Below, piece after piece: positions 1 through 10,489 of a stretch of DNA of 64,000 bases. The notes beneath the pieces were generated by a model. That model searched no databases and had not been told where the DNA came from. It saw only the letters and a list, made by a program, of their open reading frames with translations. Position 1 is the stretch's first letter. Every line of letters begins with the position of its first letter. Source of the stretch: Helianthus annuus (Eukaryota; Streptophyta; Magnoliopsida; Asterales; Asteraceae); the NCBI RefSeq assembly GCF_002127325.2, contig NC_035441.2, positions 151,568,624 through 151,632,623 on the forward strand, written 5' to 3'. The translations under genes were made by a program, and so were the position numbers.

Positions 1-79
1 TTATCCCACTCCCAAGATGCCACTAGGCTATAAAGCCATGGGCACACACGTCGTTGTTTAAGTCTTATTTTTAGTAACT

Positions 80-81
<2 letters not shown>

Positions 82-122
<41 letters not shown>
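82..122. repeat. Poly(A) run near the left window edge
   Basis: An uninterrupted run of about 41 A follows unique sequence at the left edge. It could be the 3' tail of a retroposed sequence whose body lies mostly outside the window, or a simple homopolymer. No coding or SINE boxes are visible in the 80 bases before it. Confidence 0.6.
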
Positions 123-123
<1 letters not shown>

Positions 124-302
124 ACTTAAGCAATCTCAAAGATATATATACCCGTATACGTACACATGTTCAATTCATTATTTTGTTAACTATAATTTAT
201 TAAGTAAATGTTTTGTTTAAAGCCAATTTTTGTTAACTATAATTTATTAACTTAATGTTTTGTTTAAAGACAAGTAAGAAACAAATTAATTAATTAAATA
301 AA

Positions 303-1629
303 GAGTTAAGTGTCAAAATCGTCCCTGAAGTTTGGACAGGTTTGTCATTTTCGTCCAAAATGACACTTTTGTACCAAATTGCCCCCAACGTTTGTAACTT
401 TTTGCCATTTTCATCCAAACCACTAACTTAGTTTATTTTTTCTGTTAAGTTAAGGATATTTTGATGAAGCTGGCAAATATAAAATCACATGAACGATTTT
501 GGCAATTTACTCAAACTATTTTAAATTTCTTTTATTTAATTAATTTTGTTACATATATAATAAAAAAGAATATACATGCAATTTTTATACGAAAAAAATA
601 ATAGCTTTGTCACATAATTTTTTATAAATTTTCATCTAACCACTAACTAAGTTAATTTTTCTATTAAGGCGAAGGATATTTATAAACTAAGACAGAAATT
701 GATTTCTAATTTTTTATATAGACCAGTTTTATAAAAATAAAATCTACTTAAAGCTCTAAATTTTATAAAACTAAAATGCTAGTGACCTTATTGAAAAAGG
801 TCAAATAAAAAAAATCTTATCATATGTACCAAGTTTGTAATTCATCCTCTACTCTTTTGAATTCGCTTCTAAGGAAAAACAGAAGCCAGTGCCCCCCCCC
901 CCCATCAAACAACGTATCGTTACCAAACTTAAAAATTACCCACCAAATTGTAATTATAATGCTATGAACCAAAAGTTTCTTTACTCAAACCACTCAGAAT
1001 GTATCAGTTAGTTACCCTCATAATCTTCATTAAATAAATATTTTATTTTTACCAACATATTTCCTAGGTGCTCAACACATTTAAAAAATCTGTAACGTCT
1101 TACAATTTTTTCTATCTCTATAACTGATAAATACTAAAAGTTGTAATGGATTGTTATGTGTTACACACCAATGACGTTTTCTCTTTATAAAATTGATTTA
1201 TATAAAGAACCTGTAAATTAATTTCTGTCTTAGTTTATAAAATTTAAAACATCCTTCACCTTAACAGAAAAAATAAACTAAGTTAGCGATTTGGATGAAA
1301 ATTTATAAAAATTATGTGACAAATCTATGAATTTTTTTTTTCTAAAAACTCCATGTATATTCCTTTTTATTATATATGTAACAAATATAATTAAATAAAA
1401 GAAATTAAAAAGGGTTTGAGTAAATTGCCAAAATCATCCATGTGGTTTTATATTTGCCAGTTTCATCCAAATATCCTCAACTTAACAGAAACAATAAACT
1501 AAGTTAGTGGTTTAGATGAAAATGGCAAAAAGTTACAAACCTTGGGGGCAATTTAGTACAAAAGTGTCATTTTGAACAAAAATGACAAACGTGCCCAAAC
1601 ACTTCAGGGACGATTTTTTCAATTAACTC
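303..1629. mobile_element. Long-TIR Mutator-like non-autonomous element
   Basis: The two ends are long inverted repeats: the stretch from 303 to about 690 recurs as reverse complement at about 1220-1629. Terminal bases are GAGTTAA at the left and its complement at the right. The flanks are a perfect 9-bp duplication, TTAAATAAA, at 294-302 and 1630-1638. A 9-bp TSD with TIRs of several hundred bases is the standard signature of Mutator-like elements. Within each arm a segment of about 57 bases (409-466 and 633-690 at the left) occurs twice as a diverged direct repeat. No ORF of useful length lies between the arms, so mobility would need an outside transposase. The superfamily call is inference from TSD length and TIR length. 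Confidence 0.85.
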
Positions 1630-1638
1630 TTAAATAAA

Positions 1639-2067
1639 TTAGTAACAACAAAACCTAACATATCATTTGGCCTATGTAGTCACCAAAAAAAATTATGATA
1701 AAAAGGGGAAAAAAACCAGCCAAAACTCGCACCCAAAGTCTTGGACCTGCGCCAACCCATTCATGTGACACAGACCTGACCACTCCAACATGTTGGTTTT
1801 GTATTCCATTATTCGTCGAAATGTATATATCCAAAAAATTGCCCGTGGAAAAAACAAGAAGCAAAAGCCATCATCCCTCTAATCCAATCAAACAGGGGCG
1901 GCTCATGTTAGCACACTCACTCTATTCATGAAAGTTAATTAGGGGGAGATGGACTGATGGAGTGGCATGGAAAGACCTAGGTGCAGCGTAGCGCACTAAG
2001 GTTGGCCACACTACGTAGTTTTAAAAAAGCAAGTTAGAAAACATAAAATGATGAAAAAATTAATTTA
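1639..2067. other. Intergenic spacer, nothing recognised
   Basis: AT-rich spacer between the Mutator-like element and the copia insertion. Short ORFs on both strands overlap each other and show no domain or codon signal. The last five bases (2063-2067, ATTTA) are the left TSD of the copia element. Confidence 0.5.
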
Positions 2068-2208
2068 TGTTATAAACCAGACATTTTAGGCCCAACTCAT
2101 TACTTATGGGCTTTAGGGTTTATGATTATGTTTATCTCTATATATTGTAATGTTGAATATTGTGAAGAATGAATTTCAGTTTATCTCTTTTCACTTTGGT
2201 TTTTATCA
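2068..2208 (+). repeat. Copia 5' LTR
   Basis: A 141-bp repeat beginning TG and ending CA, matching 7296-7436 with one C/T difference near position 2096. It contains a TATA-like stretch (CTATATATTG, about 2137-2146) that could drive element transcription. No standard initiator-Met primer binding site follows; the next bases are CGTTATTAGCACG, so the primer is undetermined. Confidence 0.95.
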
Positions 2209-2429
2209 CGTTATTAGCACGAAGACTCTCTACTGGATTTCTAGCAATCTTCAACCAGACGTATTCAACAGGAATTTATTGTTCATCGCATCCTATCCTG
2301 CAAATAAACTCACCAGTGAACCGCACCTGCGTGTCACCGACGTTCTGGTGTTTCTTCAAACGAACAGTAACGGGTGCCGTATCTTGTTTTTGCGTTTTTG
2401 CCTAATCCGCACACATTAATTGTTCTAAA

Positions 2430-2942
2430 AAAAAAATCATCTAGAACCCTTCCTCATCAACCAATCACTTCTCCACATAATAAATCATCGGTGAGGATCT
2501 CATCACCCTATTTATACACACCACATAGTACGTACGTTGTTGTTGAAGCGATCTTACCATGGAGACAGAACTAAAACAACTCTTTGAGGCGGCGGACGCC
2601 GCTGAGGCCGACGGCGGACACCCAGAATCTTCGCCGGAAGAAGATCCGGTGGATTGAAACGGTACGGTTTACCGGCGGCATGGTTCTGAGCGGTTGTTGA
2701 CGACCACTGTGTTTATGGGAGATTGAGAGCAGAGATCGCAAATTGTGAAGATGGAGTATGAGGATGTTTGTGGTCTGAATAATTGTGGGTGAAAAAGGAA
2801 CTTATTTCATGATGTAAAGGTTACAGCTGTAACCACACAACAATTTTGATAGTATATCAACATATAAAAAAAAGTAATATTTCAGCCTTGTTCCACATTA
2901 CCTCTGAGTTAAAATTATGTGATGAAAAAAAAACGATGAATA
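2430..2942 (+). promoter_or_regulatory. Captured host-like promoter and 5' gene segment inside copia gag
   Basis: This stretch sits where the gag N-terminus should be and does not read as gag. It has a CCAAT motif (2461-2467), a TATTTATA box (2509-2516), and an ATG in an ACCATGG context at 2559. Downstream it is GC-richer, then turns AT-rich as a transcribed leader or intron would. Recognisable gag resumes near 2943. I infer a transduced piece of a host gene's promoter and start. A diverged untranslated region of the element itself is the alternative. The source gene is unknown. Confidence 0.45.
2559..2657 (+). CDS. Short ORF following the captured TATA box
   Basis: A 32-codon ORF starts about 43 bases downstream of the TATTTATA box, in a strong ACCATGG start context. 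The peptide is acidic and Ala/Glu/Asp-rich (begins METELKQLFEAADAAEA), with no domain I recognise. It looks like the first coding exon of a captured gene that ran into a stop, not a retroelement protein. It may not be translated. Confidence 0.3.
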   Translation: METELKQLFEAADAAEADGGHPESSPEEDPVD

Positions 2943-3420
2943 CATGATTGAAAAATTTTCTCAACGTTCCATGCCTCAAACATGCTCCTGTCGCAGCAAT
3001 ATCAGGAACGTAAGTTTACTAAGTATTCTGAATTGATATCATGTCTTCTGGTCGCGGAGCAAAACAACAAGCTCCTACTCCAAAACAATGAATCGCGACC
3101 CGCCGGTGCAAGCCCATTCCCTAAAGCGAATGTGGCTAATTCTTAAAGCGGACGAGGTAGAGGTAGAGGCCGCGGCCCCAGCAGAGGTCGTGGTCGTGGT
3201 CAAGGACGGGGATATACATGGCATTGAGAGTCCCAGAACACATTAAATTAGCGGTGGTGAATTGAGCCGACATAATACGGGGCGACCTTCAAAAGGAAAA
3301 GTAGCGGGAACCAAAGCAACATTTCTTATAAATGTGGGATGTCAAATCATTGGTCCCGCACATGTCGCACCCTTAAACACCTCAATGAGGCATCTCAACG
3401 CATAACGAAAGAAAAAGGAA
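2943..3420 (+). pseudogene. Copia gag C-terminal remnant
   Basis: Reading across frames gives the typical end of a plant copia gag: a region like KYSELISCLLVAEQNN, then an Arg/Gly-rich stretch (about 3148-3215), then a zinc knuckle. The knuckle reads SYKCGMSNHWSRTC, so the first cysteine of the C-x2-C-x4-H-x4-C box is a serine. At least two in-frame stops (near 3143 and 3226) break the frame. RNA binding and packaging by this copy's own gag are therefore unlikely. Confidence 0.7.
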
Positions 3421-3584
3421 AAAATGCTGAAACTAATCTGATTGAGGATAATGTACCTTATATGCTTTATTTTTCATACCGTGACCTTTGTATTTGGCTT
3501 GGTTTGAAACTCTTGCAATGTTTCATTTTACTTCTTTGCATTAACTTTTATTTTTTATTTTTTAATTTCCTGAAGAAATATGTA

Positions 3585-3676
3585 TACTAGCTCCAGTAGA
3601 GCTATTATTGGTGATGAATGTCTGGTAGACAGCGGTAGTACTAACACTATTCTCAAAGACATGAAATTTTTTCTCT
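3585..3676 (+). pseudogene. Copia protease active-site remnant
   Basis: A short open stretch contains the aspartic protease core as VDSGSTNTILKD and then hits a TGA. This is the expected place between gag and integrase. The fragment is too short to fold as a protease alone and is not joined in frame to gag or pol. Confidence 0.65.
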
Positions 3677-4000
3677 GAGTTGTCTCCGGCAGAGACACCG
3701 ATTAGTACTATATCTGGTGTCAGTAACCTTATCGAATGCTCCGGCAGAGCACACATAATATTATCTTCGGGTACCCATCTAACTATTGATAATGCATTAT
3801 ATTCAAGTAAATCCAGAAGAAATTTACTTAGCTTTAAAGATATTTGAAAAAACGGTTACCACCTAAAAACAATATCTGAAAATAATATTGAATATCTTCA
3901 AATTACTTCAAACGAAAATGGCAAAGAAACAATTGTTGAACAATTAAAAGCCTTATCCTCTGGATTATATTGTACTAATATCAATCCTATCGAATCATAC

Positions 4001-6133
4001 ATGGTGAGTAACCAAAAGCTGTTAGATAAAGACACATTCAATATATGGCATGACCGTCTAGGTCACCCTGGTAGCATAATGATGAGACGAATAATAAAAA
4101 GTGCAACCGGGCACCTTCTCAAAAACTTAAAAGTTTTGCTACCACAAGACTTATCATGTGCAGCATGCTCTCTGGGCAAACTTATAACTTGGCCCTCACA
4201 AACTAAATTGATACATGAAACCCCATCATTTTTAGAAAGAATCCAAGGGGATATTTGTGGGCCTATTCATCCTCCGTGTGGACCATTCCGCTATTTCTTG
4301 GTCTTAATAGACGCATCTTCCCGGTGGTCACATGTGAGCCTTTTAGCTACTCGCAATGTAGCATTTGCCCGACTTTTAGCTCAAATCATACAATTGAGAG
4401 CCAATTTCCACGATAATCAAATTAGAAACATTCGGATGGATAATGCAGGAGAATTCACATCTCAAGCTTTTAATGACTATTGTATGTCAATTGGGATCAA
4501 TGTTGAACATTCAGTACCTCATGTTCACACACAAAACGGTTTAGCTGAATCTCTGATTAAACGATTACAAATAATCGCTAGACCACTCTTAATGAGATGT
4601 AAATTACCATCTTCTGCATGGGGTTATGCTATTTTGCATGCCGCTGCATTGATTAGATTGAGACCAACTGCTGATCACCAATACTCCCCATTACAACTGG
4701 TCTCCGGACGAGAACCAAGTTTATCCCACCTTAGAATTTTTGGTTGTGCGGTATATGTACCAATACCGCCACCACAACGTACTACAATGCGACCCCAAAG
4801 AAAACTGGGTATCTATATTGGTTTTAACTCCCCGTCCATAATTAAATATTTAGAACCAATGATGGGAGATATGTTTACAGCACGGTATGCTGACTGTCAT
4901 TTTGATGAAACAATGTTCCCAGTCTTAGGGGGAGATAAGGACAAAGAAAGACTGGTAACACAAGAAGTAACGTGGAATGCATCATCGCTATCAAATCTCG
5001 ACCCCCGAAGTGGTCAATGTGAATATGAAGTCCAAAAGATCATACATTTGCAAAGAATAGCGAATGAATTACCAGATGCATTCACAGACACGAATAGAGT
5101 GACAAAGTCACATGTACCAGCATCAAATGCACCTGCTCGAATTGAAGTAATCCCAGAAGCGATTACTATACAAAGAAAGCGTGGGAGACCAATCGGTTCC
5201 AAAGACAAAAACCCACGGAAACGAAAAGAGCAAAGTAATGCAGTTGGTGAAAACTCCCAAAAGATTATAAATGAAACCCCGGAAGAGGTAAATGTCCCAG
5301 AAGAGACAACTATGAATCCAGAGGAAAATGAAGTTTCTGAAGAAACACCGGTACCGAACGAAAATGAGATCTCTATTAATTATGTACAAGATAGTATAAT
5401 GTGGAACCGGAATAAAACACGTGTTGTTGATATATTCGCATATGCTATAGCAACGGATGTAATCAATGAAAATGATTACGTACCTAAAACTTTAGAAGAG
5501 TGCATGCACAGAAATGATTGGCCAAGATGGCAAGAAGCCATAAACGCCGAATTGAATTCGCTCGAAAAGCGACATGTTTTTGGACCTGTAGTCCGAGCGC
5601 CTATAGACGTCAAGCCAGTAGGTTATAAATGGGTGTTTGCAATAAAGAGAAATAAAAAGAATGAGATTGTACGATATAAGGCTAGAATTGTAGCACAAGG
5701 GTTTTCCCAAATCCCAGGAGTTGATTATGAGGAAACGTATTCCCCTGTAGTGGATGCGATAACCCTTAGGTTCTTAATCGGCCTCACAATCTCTGAAGGA
5801 CTTCATATGAGACTAATGGATGTCGTCACCGCATACTTATACGGGATACTTGAAAATGACATCTACATGAAAATCCCTAAAGGATTAAAATTGCCTGAAG
5901 CATTAAAATCAACACCTCGAGATATGTGTTCTATAAAGCTCCAGAGATCCTTATATGGTCTCAAACAATCTGGTCGTATGTGGTACAATCGACTTAGTGA
6001 ATATCTCGAAAAGGAAGGATACAAGTCTGATGTAATCAGTCCATGTGTCTTTATAAAACGATCACTCTCAAATTTCACTATAATAGCAGTCTATGTTGAC
6101 GATATCAACATATCGGAACTCCTGAAGAGATAG
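4001..6133 (+). CDS. Copia polyprotein, integrase and most of reverse transcriptase
   Basis: A 710-codon ORF. It starts in the GAG-pre-integrase zinc region (WHDRLGH at residues 16-22, then C-x2-C near residues 54-57). The integrase core follows, with GDICGP (Asp about 85), a DNAGEF Asp near residue 147, and the GLAES Glu about 36 residues later, so the DDE triad is present. A charged linker with a Lys/Arg-rich patch (about residues 390-410) separates it from RT. The RT part has KWVFAIKRNK, ARIVAQGFSQ, DVVTAYLYG, SLYGLKQS and YVDD near the end. The normal frame is lost just after YVDDINI (near 6108) and the ORF stops at 6131-6133. The upstream start is arbitrary because the element would normally be read from gag. 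Confidence 0.9.
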   Translation: MVSNQKLLDKDTFNIWHDRLGHPGSIMMRRIIKSATGHLLKNLKVLLPQDLSCAACSLGKLITWPSQTKLIHETPSFLERIQGDICGPIHPPCGPFRYFLVLIDASSRWSHVSLLATRNVAFARLLAQIIQLRANFHDNQIRNIRMDNAGEFTSQAFNDYCMSIGINVEHSVPHVHTQNGLAESLIKRLQIIARPLLMRCKLPSSAWGYAILHAAALIRLRPTADHQYSPLQLVSGREPSLSHLRIFGCAVYVPIPPPQRTTMRPQRKLGIYIGFNSPSIIKYLEPMMGDMFTARYADCHFDETMFPVLGGDKDKERLVTQEVTWNASSLSNLDPRSGQCEYEVQKIIHLQRIANELPDAFTDTNRVTKSHVPASNAPARIEVIPEAITIQRKRGRPIGSKDKNPRKRKEQSNAVGENSQKIINETPEEVNVPEETTMNPEENEVSEETPVPNENEISINYVQDSIMWNRNKTRVVDIFAYAIATDVINENDYVPKTLEECMHRNDWPRWQEAINAELNSLEKRHVFGPVVRAPIDVKPVGYKWVFAIKRNKKNEIVRYKARIVAQGFSQIPGVDYEETYSPVVDAITLRFLIGLTISEGLHMRLMDVVTAYLYGILENDIYMKIPKGLKLPEALKSTPRDMCSIKLQRSLYGLKQSGRMWYNRLSEYLEKEGYKSDVISPCVFIKRSLSNFTIIAVYVDDINISELLKR

Positions 6134-7092
6134 AGAAAGCTGCTCAGTTGTTAAAGAAGGAATTTGAAATGAAAGATCTTGGTATGACGAAATTATGTAT
6201 CAGACTACAATTTGAATATCTGTGCAATGGCACATTTGTCCATCAATCAAACTACATCCAGAAGATGTTAGTACGTTTCAATATGGACAAAGCACATCCG
6301 TTTAGCATACCTATGGTTGTCCGGCCGCTAGATCCACACAAGGATCCTTATCGCCCTCAAGAAGAAGGCGAAGAAGTGCTTGGTCCAGAAGTACCATACT
6401 TAAGCGCGATCGGTGCCCTTATGTATCTCACAAATAACACAAGACCTGACATTGCATTTGCAGTACATGTACTAGCGAGATACAGTTCGAATCCAACACG
6501 TAGACACTGGAATGGTGTAAAACATATATTCTGGTATATTTGCGGGACACAAGACTTAGGTCTTTTCTATCAGAAAGATCAAAAGTCCCAGCTTGTTGGG
6601 TATGCTGATGCCGGATATCTATCAGATCCTCACAAAGCAAAATCTCAGACAGGTTATGTATTCACATACGGTGGCACAGCAATTTCTTGGAAGTCAACCA
6701 AGCAAACACTTACAGCAACATCATCAAATCATGCCGAATTGATAGCACTATATGATGCTGGTCGAGAATGCGTGTGGTTGAGATCAATGATTAATCACAT
6801 ACAAGAAGCATGAGGATTAGAACAGATCAAGAAGGAGCCGACAATTATTTATGAAGACAACGCTGCTTGCATAGCTCAGATCAGAGAAGGTTATATCAAG
6901 GGTGATCGAACAAAGCACATCTCACCAAAGTTTTTCTCAACATATGACTTGCAAAAGGAAGGGGAAATTGATGTTCGCCAGATTACGTCAAGTGAAAATC
7001 TAGCTGACCTGTTCACAAAATCTTTACCTAGAAGCAGTTTCGAGCAGCTATCACGCAAGATCGGTCTTCGTAGATTGAAAGATGTTTGTTGA
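6134..7092 (+). pseudogene. Copia RT C-terminus and RNase H, shifted frame plus stop
   Basis: Continues the polyprotein in another frame; the longest open piece is 6148-6813. It includes KKEFEMKDLG, YLSAIGALMYL and TRPDIAFAV from the RT connection. The RNase H region follows, with GYADAGYLSDP (first catalytic Asp), then SSNHAELIAL, then a TGA at 6811-6813. After that stop the frame stays open to TGA 7090-7092 and encodes YEDNAACIAQ, TKHI and ENLADLFTK, the normal RNase H end. One frameshift and one nonsense change are thus enough to explain the break. Confidence 0.85.
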
Positions 7093-7279
7093 ATTCAGGG
7101 GGAGATTATACACGCTGTACTCTTTTTCCCTTAACTAAGTTTTGTCCCACTGGGTTTTCTTAGTAAGGTTTTTAACGAGGCAGCATAGCTGATCCAGTAG
7201 TATCAGTTTATTTATTCAGGTCCTGAAGTACCTATTTAACATCATCCTGAAGTATGTTGTTAAACTGTGTATAATTCTA

Positions 7280-7295
7280 AATGTCTGAGGGGGAG
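7280..7295 (+). promoter_or_regulatory. Copia polypurine tract
   Basis: A purine run (GAGGGGGAG, about 7287-7295) directly abuts the 3' LTR at 7296. This is the position of the plus-strand primer in LTR retroelements. A similar run (AGGGGGAGA) occurs at 7097-7105 just after the pol stop. Confidence 0.8.
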
Positions 7296-7436
7296 TGTTA
7301 TAAACCAGACATTTTAGGCCCAACCCATTACTTATGGGCTTTAGGGTTTATGATTATGTTTATCTCTATATATTGTAATGTTGAATATTGTGAAGAATGA
7401 ATTTCAGTTTATCTCTTTTCACTTTGGTTTTTATCA
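7296..7436 (+). repeat. Copia 3' LTR
   Basis: A 141-bp copy of 2068-2208 with TG and CA ends, followed by the right TSD ATTTA (7437-7441). Only one substitution from the 5' LTR was seen by eye. Confidence 0.95.
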
Positions 7437-7441
7437 ATTTA

Positions 7442-7975
7442 AACAATAGATTTTGGGTTAACCATTTGAAAGAAAAGAACCAGATACTATTTAGTTAAGC
7501 CCATTGGCCCATTAACAAAACGTAATGTTTTATTTAATTTCCAAATATAAAATATTTTATAGCTTTTCTTTCTTACTGCTTATAGTCTCCATCTAGTCAC
7601 AGTATGGTAAAGATTATTTCTTTGAATCTTTAAATATAATTAGTTGATTCATTGTTATATAGGTTAGTTTCATAAGTTTATTATCATTTTCATCAATAAA
7701 AATAAGCACTTATATGAAATGAAGAATGTGATTTTGATTTGTGTAATTGAATTGGTGATGAGAAGTTGAGAGAAAATTGTATTTGTTATATTGAAAAAAG
7801 ATGTGTGGTAATATTTTTGTAAATGTATGTATGTATGCATGCATGCAAGCATTGGCAGAAATACATATTTGAGTTTAATGTATATAAGCATGATGTTGTA
7901 TATGTTCTACTAAGGTATATATATGTATGTATAAGCTAGATATTGATGGTTATTCTACAAATGCAGTTAATGCAC
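7442..7975. other. Spacer without a recognised gene
   Basis: AT-rich sequence right of the copia insertion. It includes a short (TGTA/TGCA)n stretch near 7823-7850. The minus-strand ORF here is low complexity and not convincing. Confidence 0.45.
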
Positions 7976-7979
7976 TAAA

Positions 7980-8245
7980 ATATTGGATATCGATCAAGGA
8001 CCGATATTTGAGATCTAGGTTATTTCGATGAGGTATCGATGGGATATCAGTAATTTTAAGAGAATTTATATATAGCAGTTTAACACTAATAGTGCAATGA
8101 TATATCGGTGATATATCGGTCAAATATCGGTTATATCGGTCAACATCTACAATAATATCGGTACTGATATTCTAACTAATATTTGACACTGATATTTTAC
8201 TAGGGGACCCATATGAGCGATATAACTGATATATCACTGATATTA
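7980..8245. repeat. Cluster of ATATCGGT-type short repeats
   Basis: About 15 variants of GATATCGGT, ATATATCGGT or GATATT, with some in inverse orientation, fill about 265 bp. The densest part is 8099-8145. Such short repeats at element ends are often transposase-binding subterminal repeats, but I found no TIR or TSD here, so the identity stays open. Confidence 0.45.
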
Positions 8246-8249
8246 ATTG

Positions 8250-8754
8250 CATAGGTTATGACCCATTTGTATTTGATTTTTACACTATATCAATAACTAA
8301 AATGTGTGTGTTATATGTTCCAGGTAGAAAGTATGAATGTTTTATGTGTCTATAACCACATATAACCAGTGTGCTAGTAGCCAATGTTTGTCATTATTAT
8401 TTTCATAAATTTGTGTACTTTAAATAAGTTTATTTACTTTAATACATCTAAATTGTGTCGAAGATTTTTTTTTATATAAACTAAGAAAAAATGTCATATT
8501 TAGGCTATGTGTTATGGGAAACGCCTCTTGCCAAGTCATCATATATGGGGGTGAATCGCCGCCCCTTAGGAGCGTGTGGGCTCAATCACGTTGTGGCAAC
8601 AGACGTTAGTCTAATGTGTGGATGGATATGTGTGTACAATAATGCGATAACCAATCCAAAATTTTCATGTGTCATGGAGCACGAATCACGAATTGGTAAC
8701 ACCTAGTCGTAGCTTACGATATAATTAAGTAAAAATGACGAAAATGAACATTGA
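8250..8754. other. Spacer with one short ORF of unknown meaning
   Basis: A 71-codon ORF (8491-8706, plus strand) lies here, followed by nothing recognisable. The peptide has no known motif. I do not call it a gene. Confidence 0.35.
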
Positions 8755-9385
8755 CCAAACCTATTTTAACAAAATAAACATATGAAGAGTCTAAATTAAG
8801 AGAACACATGATAATCCATTCACTTCAGAATGTGACACTTGTCTTGATCGTCTAAGAAATTGACTCCTAAATCATGGTGAACCCGTCCTGAGATCCAATA
8901 AAAAATAACCATGTGTTTAAAGAGTCTAGAAAAACTTTATATGTGTTCATGCGTATGAAATTTAGACTTTACAAGTTATATAAGAGATGAAGAATCTACA
9001 TAGTCTATGCTTTTAACTAAAGTGGCTGTGTTCAAATGTAGAGCCTGAGCCTAGCCGCCACCTTCACAACATGACTAAATATATTTTAAGAGTCTTTATA
9101 CGTGGAGGTAGCGGCCAGGCTCAGACGCTATACCTGAACCTAGCCGCTTCCCTTTAAAGTATAGACTTTTCATCTGATTTTATTTGTAGAGTCTAAATTT
9201 AGACGCATGAATAAATATAAAGTCCATAAGTACTCTTTAAACACGAGCCTCTTTTTTATTAGATATTAGGGTGTGTCCATTATGATTTAAAAGTCTATTT
9301 TTTTAGATGCTTGGTACAATTTCGAACCGAATAGATTTTCGTGTGTTCTTTCAATGTTTATTTTGATAAAATAGGTTAGATCGAT
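8755..9385. repeat. Imperfect foldback element of about 630 bp
   Basis: The left half pairs with the reverse complement of the right half almost throughout. AACCTATTTTAACAAAATAAAC (8758 onward) faces its complement near 9360-9385, GTGTTTAAAGAGT (8913) faces ACTCTTTAAACAC (9232), and GCCTGAGCCTAGCCGCC (9043) faces a diverged complement near 9100-9125. The centre lies near 9070. The arms are old and no clear TSD is seen. The architecture is that of a hairpin MITE or foldback transposon. Confidence 0.6.
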
Positions 9386-9689
9386 AAAAAGTTTGTATTT
9401 AGTAACGTGTAGATCATATAGTAAAAACGAATAAGGTAGGTACATACACGTGGAAGAAGAGCTGTTGGAAGCCAAATAATAAGAGTAGGGGGCCGGGACA
9501 GGTGATGTCGGGTGTGTCAAATAAATGGACCGGCACCGCACCTGTCTATTTGTCAGTCAAACCAGTCGGAGATTGGTTTATCATAGCACGCGCCACCTAT
9601 TCTTATTCTTCCTCTCTTACGTCTCTATCTCATATCCTTCCTCTTTCTCTTCCCAACGGAATCCAAATATTCTCTGTAATATCGCCAAA

Positions 9690-9997
9690 TGAGAAAATGG
9701 TGGAGTGGATGGGGAAAGATTTGGTGTTCCTTGTGAGTTGTGACCCAGGTTCAATTGCCACTCTCCTAATTATTTTATGCGGCATCCAGGTGAAGGGCGA
9801 ATACGGGTGGCGCCGGTTCGTTTTGGATGGGAGGCGAGGTTTCTACCGACTATTCCACTGTCGTGCCTTCGGGCGGGGTTTCCGTGCATCTGGGAGAGCC
9901 AAGGGGCTGGCGGCGATCGAATAGTCGACCTTGGCTACAGCGCCCGGTGTCACGATAAATCGATGATTGGCACGTCGTTCCTTGCCGTTAAAAAAAA
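9690..9997 (+). mobile_element. tRNA-type SINE candidate
   Basis: An RNA polymerase III A box match (TGGTGGAGTGG, 9698-9708, fits TRGYNNARNNG) is followed 40 bases later by a weaker B box (GGTTCAATTGC, 9748-9758). A GC-rich body follows and the copy ends with a run of eight A (9990-9997). The body segment near 9843-9880 (ACCGAC...GTCGTGCCTTCGGGCGGG) matches a second copy at 33141-33400 on the minus strand, so a dispersed family is likely. ORFs through this stretch are therefore probably not genes. No clean TSD was found. Confidence 0.6.
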
Positions 9998-10269
9998 TCA
10001 AATGAAATATCAAATGGTCACGTTGAAAAAGGATAAACGGGCATTCGAAAAGGAAGGTGGTTAATGGGGGCAAAACCAAAAAAAAAAGACGAACGTTAGT
10101 TGTGAGTCACATGAAAACATACATTAGGCGTAAGAATTCGGGAACGCGGGTTCCATGTTGATAAGAAAAAGAAGAAATCGCAGTTGAATAACATCACGAT
10201 GAAGTACGCAACGAGGATTTAAGTTCCGAAGCAAACATACAAATGGATATAATCGTAAATGTATGTAAA

Positions 10270-10298
10270 CTAGTTTTTGCCCCGCCCGTGTTATGGGG
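10270..10298 (-). mobile_element. Probable Helitron 3' terminus (minus strand)
   Basis: Read on the minus strand, a short hairpin (CCCC at 10280-10283 pairing with GGGG at 10295-10298) is followed by an A-rich spacer, then CTAG (10270-10273) and a host T. Helitrons end in a hairpin about 10 bases before CTRR and insert between A and T. This fits that rule, but the hairpin is short. The matching 5' end may be at about 15057 or 15842. Confidence 0.4.
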
Positions 10299-10429
10299 TC
10301 ACTAAGCCGAATATTCTTCTCTTATAACACGTACGTCTGTGTTTCGGTTACTTGTACATACGACTCATAACACGATTTCAAAAAAAAATAATATCGACTC
10401 AACCAGTTAAAACAAAACAATACTATAGT

Positions 10430-10464
<35 letters not shown>

Positions 10465-10489
10465 GAAGACAAAAACGATAGAAACACTA

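Larger units (their letters stand above)
2068..7436 (+). mobile_element. Complete but coding-defective Ty1-copia LTR retrotransposon
   Basis: The element is 5,369 bp with LTRs at 2068-2208 and 7296-7436, and a perfect 5-bp TSD ATTTA at 2063-2067 and 7437-7441. Gene order is gag remnant, protease, integrase, reverse transcriptase, RNase H, which is the copia order (integrase before RT). The LTRs are 141 bp each and differ at one base by eye, suggesting a recent insertion. The coding part is nevertheless damaged: the gag N-terminus is replaced by foreign sequence (about 2430-2942), gag has stops, protease is isolated, a frameshift sits in RT near 6108, and a TGA lies in RNase H at 6811-6813. 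The clade within Ty1-copia was not determined. Confidence 0.95.

Noticed and set aside
9502..10064. Overlapping plus-strand ORFs of 140 and 95 codons as a possible gene
   Set aside because: They run through the SINE-like body and its A tail, show no domain, and the matching body recurs at 33141-33400 in reverse.
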